64,000 bases of DNA from Sanyastnella coralliicola (GTDB taxonomy: Bacteria > Bacteroidota > Bacteroidia > Flavobacteriales_D > Sanyastnellaceae), in contig NZ_CP132543.1 in the NCBI RefSeq assembly GCF_030845195.1, forward strand, positions 1,071,501-1,135,500. The letters run 5' to 3'. The position numbers and the translations under genes are program-made. Positions within the stretch are counted from its first letter, which is position 1; each line of letters starts with the position of its first letter. Positions 60,813 through 64,000 of the stretch are shown one piece after another. Under the pieces are notes generated by a model that was not told where the DNA came from, searched no databases, and saw only the letters and a list, made by a program, of their open reading frames with translations.

Positions 60813-61343
60813 CTATCTGCTGCGGAATACCTGCTTCGGATTCTTGATCGCTTTTTCGATTTGCTTGATGTCGTTCTTCAAGTATCCTTTGGTGTCGAGT
60901 TTCTTGGCTTCCGCGAGGAGAAGGAGACCTTCTTTACGACGGCCTTTGGCTGAGGCGATGGCTGCTAAGTTGAGTTTTACCGCGCCGCGGTCGTGGTCTT
61001 TTTTCAATCCAATCTTGAGTGCGTTCTTGAGATCTTTCTCTGCGTCGTTCAAGTTGGTTTCCATTTTTGTGCTACCACGGAGGAAGAAGTAGTAAGCTTG
61101 TTGACGTTTCCAGAGGTGATTTGGGTTGATGCGATCAATCCATTTTTTCGCCTTGTCAAGCTTTTGTTGCTGCAAGTTGAAGAAGACGAAGATCATGCGA
61201 ATGCTGCGTAGCACGGCGAGAACGGCAATGGCAGAAACGAAGATCATTCCAATACCAGAACCCCAGTGGCCGGTAGCGAAAAGTTGAACTGTATATGCGA
61301 TGGCTGCGAGGGCGAATACACCCTTGATGATCCTTGTATCCAT
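60813..61343 (-). CDS. TPR-like protein with two N-terminal membrane helices
   Basis: 176 residues from ATG 61343; the longer reading starts at a TTG inside the promoter. Two hydrophobic helices (about 7-25 and 30-50) precede a helical soluble part with tetratricopeptide-like character (LDKAKKWIDRINPNHLWKRQQAYYFFLRGS, DLKNALKIGLKKDHDRGAVKLNLAAIASAKG). Very basic overall. Similar membrane-TPR proteins occur widely in Flavobacteriia; function unknown. It is divergent from ytxJ, with the two start codons 46 bp apart. Confidence 0.75.
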   Translation of the reverse strand: MDTRIIKGVFALAAIAYTVQLFATGHWGSGIGMIFVSAIAVLAVLRSIRMIFVFFNLQQQKLDKAKKWIDRINPNHLWKRQQAYYFFLRGSTKMETNLNDAEKDLKNALKIGLKKDHDRGAVKLNLAAIASAKGRRKEGLLLLAEAKKLDTKGYLKNDIKQIEKAIKNPKQVFRSR

Positions 61344-61364
61344 TCTTTGCGTAATTTTGGGCTG

Positions 61365-61372
61365 CAAAGCTA
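61365..61372 (-). promoter_or_regulatory. Promoter -7 box (TAGCTTTG) for the TPR-like gene
   Basis: Exact TAnnTTTG match on the minus strand, 21 bp before ATG 61343, within the divergent space shared with ytxJ. Confidence 0.6.
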
Positions 61373-61389
61373 GTAAAAACAGGCATTAC

Positions 61390-61731
61390 ATGGCGTCAAT
61401 CCAGTGGCAACATCTCGAAAGCGATCGCGACCTTGATCAAGCGATCCAGCGTTCTCACGAACTTCCGGTGGTTCTATTTAAACATAGCACCCGTTGTTCA
61501 GTAAGCTCATTCGCCCTGCGTGTGTTCGAACAGCAATATGGTTATGAGTCAGGACAAATTGAACCTTACTTCTTAGACTTGATCCGTCACCGAGATCTTT
61601 CAAATCGTATTGCCAAGGAATTAGCGGTGCATCATGAATCGCCACAGATGATTGTGGTGAAAGATGGAATGGCTGTTTACGATACGTCACATAGCCAGAT
61701 CAATGCGGAAGTATTGAAGAATTACCTTTAG
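61390..61731 (+). CDS. ytxJ: Bacillithiol-linked monothiol bacilliredoxin YtxJ
   Basis: 113 residues from ATG 61390; an upstream extension would overlap the divergent promoter. Thioredoxin-like fold with VVLFKHSTRCSVSSFALRVF near residue 28, where the Thr-Arg-Cys-Ser replaces a CXXC motif, then DLIRHRDLSNRIAKELAVHHESPQMIVVKDG with the cis-Pro. YtxJ proteins are thought to remove bacillithiol from mixed disulfides and are found in bacillithiol makers. This agrees with bshC at 40975. Confidence 0.9.
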   Translation: MASIQWQHLESDRDLDQAIQRSHELPVVLFKHSTRCSVSSFALRVFEQQYGYESGQIEPYFLDLIRHRDLSNRIAKELAVHHESPQMIVVKDGMAVYDTSHSQINAEVLKNYL

Positions 61732-61732
61732 T

Positions 61733-62023
61733 CTAGACGTTCTGCTGAATCTTCTGAAGACGGGAGAGAAGTTCGAGGCTCTTTCGTTGCAGATCTTTCG
61801 AAATCCCATGGTAATAACGCTGTAGCTCTGGAGAATCCGGATTATAGCTGTGTGCATCAATTTTGATTACCTGGTAATTAATCTCCTCGGAAGCGTCTTT
61901 GATAATATGATTCAGTGGGTCACTGAGATGTGGATGGTGCACCATGTGATGAAAACACTGTTCCACGACATCGTTCATGATGACGTGTACTGCACGTTTC
62001 AATTCAGTTCTATTAGTAGACAT
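61733..62023 (-). CDS. Conserved-looking small helical protein, function unknown
   Basis: 96 residues, no signal peptide. His-rich N-terminal half (CFHHMVHHPHL) and a helical C-terminus (DLQRKSLELLSRLQKIQQ). Codon use and clean start support a real gene. It converges on ytxJ with 1 bp between the stops. Metal binding through the His cluster is only a guess. Confidence 0.65.
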   Translation of the reverse strand: MSTNRTELKRAVHVIMNDVVEQCFHHMVHHPHLSDPLNHIIKDASEEINYQVIKIDAHSYNPDSPELQRYYHGISKDLQRKSLELLSRLQKIQQNV

Positions 62024-62132
62024 AAGGAGGAGATTCTGCTAGTGAACTGAAAATAGGGGTTTTAAGCCTAAAATCCTAATGTTTAGGCCCTTTTTGGAGC
62101 ATTTTATCCCATAATGGGAGCTTTGACGGGAT

Positions 62133-62717
62133 TTAGCTTCCTTTCAGTTTTTCGCCTCGTGAAGATAGCAGCGCTAGTTCTTGAATGCGCTTTTGACGGG
62201 TTTTGTCTGTCTTGGCAAGCTTAACCCAACGGAGAACAAAGCGTTTACTTGAATCATTGATTTGCTCAAAGAAGGCTTCTGCGGTATCGTATGTTTGGAG
62301 TGCTTTGCGGAGATCATCGGGCACTACGAGATTGTCTACGTCGTCCATGAAATTCCAGAGTCCATCGGCTTTTGAGCGTTGTATGGATTGCATTCCAGAT
62401 TCATGCATGCTCCCTACTTCGATAAGGCGAGCAGCACGTTCTTTATATGACTTGGCCCAGTGTTGTTTTCTACGAGGAGAAATTAGCTGCATGGTTTTGG
62501 TTTCGTCTAGCTTTCTGCGAATCCCATCAATCCAACCAAAGGCAATCAATTCGTCGAGGACTTCTTCTCTAGAAACGTATTTCTCAATCTCCTGCTTTTT
62601 GTAGGTCACGAGCCAGATGGCTTCTTCTTGCTGATGATGCTCTAGTAGCCAGTTGCGTAACGCTTCTTGTGAAGTGCATTCAACTTGAATGAAATTCTCA
62701 GTTTTAATACCCGCCAT
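62133..62717 (-). CDS. YdeI/OmpD-associated-like protein
   Basis: 194 residues. The family pattern is clear: LRNWLLEHHQQEEAIWLVTYKK, VSREEVLDELIAFGWIDGIRRKLD, MQLISPRRKQHWAKSYKERAARLIEVG, and the C-terminal VPDDLRKALQTYDTAEAFFEQINDSSKRFVLRWVKLAKTDKTRQKRIQEL. Bacterial YdeI-like proteins have been linked to antimicrobial peptide resistance, but the biochemical role is unknown. Cytoplasmic, monocistronic in appearance. Confidence 0.87.
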   Translation of the reverse strand: MAGIKTENFIQVECTSQEALRNWLLEHHQQEEAIWLVTYKKQEIEKYVSREEVLDELIAFGWIDGIRRKLDETKTMQLISPRRKQHWAKSYKERAARLIEVGSMHESGMQSIQRSKADGLWNFMDDVDNLVVPDDLRKALQTYDTAEAFFEQINDSSKRFVLRWVKLAKTDKTRQKRIQELALLSSRGEKLKGS

Positions 62718-62750
62718 GGGTATGTAACCACCTATGGCATCAAGTGTTCG

Positions 62751-63326
62751 CTACCCTTGTTCGATCTTCAACCCGTATTTATCAAGGAGGGTCAATACTT
62801 CAGGGTAGGAGAATTGAGCACCCTTGATCTTGTTGTGCTCTGGATCGATATTGAAACCCGATGAACCACGAAGGTCAGTTCGTTGAAGGTTTGTTTGATC
62901 GAATATGGCGTTGGTGAGTTTGCAATGACTTAATCGCGCTCCCTCCAAGGAAGTTTCTGCAAGATCAACTCCTTCCATTTGGCAGTTCACAAAAGAGCAG
63001 CGATTCAACTTCATTTGATAGAAGGTGGCCAAGTCTAACTGGCTGTTGTTGAATTGAATGGAGAACCCGAAGTCGTTGCAATGTTCCCACTGAATACCTA
63101 CTAATTTGCATGCACTGAATTCAACCTCTTGGAAAAGGCTTTTAGCCACCTTCGCATTGCTCAAATCACATTCAATGAAGGTGCATTCGATGAATTTCAT
63201 CTCTGAAATGTCAGCCTCGTTGAAGCGACAATTCTGAAAGGTACATGCTTCGTACTCTCTCTTCGCTAGTAGGGTAGAGGTAAAGTCTGCTTTCTTGAAT
63301 TCTTCTTCGTAGGTATAGGATGACAT
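62751..63326 (-). CDS. Pentapeptide-repeat protein, Qnr-like size and pattern
   Basis: 191 residues from ATG 63326; the longer reading begins at a TTG touching the upstream stop. About 25 pentapeptide repeats of the A(D/N)LXX type (CTFQNCRFNEADISEMKFIECTF, then CDLSNAKVAKSLF) form a right-handed quadrilateral beta-helix, and a helix near the end (YPEVLTLLDKYGLKI) resembles the dimerisation helix of Qnr and MfpA. Those proteins protect DNA gyrase from fluoroquinolones; whether this one does cannot be read from sequence. It follows the LytTR regulator by 33 bp. Confidence 0.85.
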   Translation of the reverse strand: MSSYTYEEEFKKADFTSTLLAKREYEACTFQNCRFNEADISEMKFIECTFIECDLSNAKVAKSLFQEVEFSACKLVGIQWEHCNDFGFSIQFNNSQLDLATFYQMKLNRCSFVNCQMEGVDLAETSLEGARLSHCKLTNAIFDQTNLQRTDLRGSSGFNIDPEHNKIKGAQFSYPEVLTLLDKYGLKIEQG

Positions 63327-63359
63327 GGCGCGAAAGATTGAATCCGTGAAGGTATTCAA

Positions 63360-64000
63360 TTACAGTCCGAGACGTCTAAAAACTTCTTCTCGATGTGTTT
63401 TTCCAATCGGGAAATTCTTGCCTGCTAAGGTTAAACTGTTGCCTTCAATTTTGTCAACCTTATCGAGGTTCACAATGTACGATCGATGCACTCGAATGAA
63501 GTTGGAAGGGAGCTTCGTCTCCAATTCGCTCATGGTCATCAAAGTCATCACCTTCTGGTCAGCGGTGTAGAACCGTAAGTAGTTCTTCAAGGCTTCTACA
63601 TATAGGAGTTCTTCAAAGACCACTTTTTCGTAGCTGTTCTTAGAGTCACCTTTGACGAGCAAGTGCTGGGGTGCCTCTTTTGAAGGAGTGAGCGATTCCG
63701 CGCTAGCGACACGACGAACAGCTTCTTCAAAACGATCATAAGAAAATGGCTTCAGGAGGTAATCAGAAACAGCGTATCGGTAACCTTCAATGGCGTATTC
63801 AGTGTAAGCGCTGGTGATAATCACTTTGAACTGCCCCTCGGCCAAATCGAGTAATTGTAGGCCTGTGAGCTCAGGCATTTGAATATCAAGGAAGACCAAG
63901 TCAATCTCCCCGCCTTCTAGAATCCTCCGTGCTTCCCATGGATCACTGGTAGCAGCTACCATGTCAACCATGTCGCATTTCTGAGCATACAATTGAAGTA
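63360..64000 (-). CDS. LytTR-family response regulator (N-terminus outside window)
   Basis: About 213 residues visible; the first ~20 residues with the acidic pair of the receiver lie beyond the edge. The receiver shows the phospho-acceptor in DLVFLDIQMPELTG, then VIITSAYTEYAIEGY and a Lys in DYLLKPF. The LytTR DNA-binding domain covers the last 100 residues (EELLYVEALKNYLRFYT, LPSNFIRVHRSYIVNLDKVDKI). Such regulators pair with a membrane histidine kinase, usually encoded next door, outside this window. An exact iterated-motif copy codes Val-Ala-Ser-Ala-Glu in the linker. Confidence 0.93.
   Translation of the reverse strand, partial: LQLYAQKCDMVDMVAATSDPWEARRILEGGEIDLVFLDIQMPELTGLQLLDLAEGQFKVIITSAYTEYAIEGYRYAVSDYLLKPFSYDRFEEAVRRVASAESLTPSKEAPQHLLVKGDSKNSYEKVVFEELLYVEALKNYLRFYTADQKVMTLMTMSELETKLPSNFIRVHRSYIVNLDKVDKIEGNSLTLAGKNFPIGKTHREEVFRRLGL
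63696..63710 (-). repeat. Iterated motif copy inside the LytTR regulator gene
   Basis: Exact 13-mer in minus orientation, in the interdomain linker; reads Ala-Ser-Ala-Glu in the same reading phase as the GH3 copy. Confidence 0.85.

Overview
The window is chromosomal DNA of a marine-type Bacteroidota, most likely order Flavobacteriales (Cryomorphaceae/Schleiferiaceae-like; the rank is an inference). Four things support this. Many secreted proteins end in type IX secretion (T9SS) sorting domains, both the short type A form and the CHU_C/'gliding motility-associated' type B form. Promoters follow the Bacteroidota pattern TTTG-N19-21-TAnnTTTG and often sit so close to the ATG that the transcript would be leaderless. 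Starts lack Shine-Dalgarno sequences. Two bacillithiol-linked genes (bshC, ytxJ) are present.

Layout. 1-6.7 kb: a tightly overlapping glycan-degradation operon (carbohydrate-binding surface proteins, GH3, GH16 laminarinase type, clan GH-A enzyme), probably for beta-1,3-glucan such as laminarin. 6.7-13.4 kb: ribA, an HDAC-fold deacetylase, a T9SS cargo with a small exported partner, a DUF819 membrane protein and a START+GyrI-like protein. 13.4-17.6 kb: a large M43 metalloprotease with SprB repeats. 18-23.8 kb: DNA polymerase III alpha carrying an N-terminal proofreading exonuclease, thioredoxin, and a DUF58 protein. 24-30 kb: tRNA-Asp, T9SS genes, a truncated gene remnant and very large repeat islands. 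30-39.5 kb: a DUF6786-like protein, a hybrid histidine kinase/AraC regulator, a secreted calcium-binding-repeat protein, and an ECF sigma operon. 40-55 kb: a T9SS type B protein, bshC, a HAD phosphatase, ruvX-pbpC, a secreted trypsin-like protease and a 2352-residue PKD adhesin. 55-64 kb: small membrane proteins, a MutS2-like ATPase, miaA, a pRiA4-ORF3-like protein, ytxJ, a YdeI-like protein, a pentapeptide-repeat protein and a LytTR response regulator cut by the window edge.

Two repeat systems are not explained by the genes. First, about a dozen intergenic spaces hold degenerate heptanucleotide arrays. The sequence of the 7-mer differs between arrays (GCGGAAC, GTGGACC, CCGGACG, CTTAGTC, CTATAAT, TTTTTGG and others), but the 7-bp register is kept. 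The longest runs 93 heptads (28417-29067) with no net slip, and its higher-order copies are spaced 98, 91, 105, 91 and 98 bp apart, all multiples of 7. Second, a short motif, consensus CGCTNNCGCGGAA (seven exact copies of CGCTAGCGCGGAA), recurs 11 times on both strands, mostly inside unrelated genes and in different reading frames. A longer hairpin relative (TCGCCTAACGGCGGAA) also occurs. It behaves like a genome-wide iterated DNA signal of the HIP1 or DNA-uptake-sequence kind. These two, plus a duplicated tRNA-Asp 3' end that truncates a T9SS gene, are the main candidates for undescribed biology.
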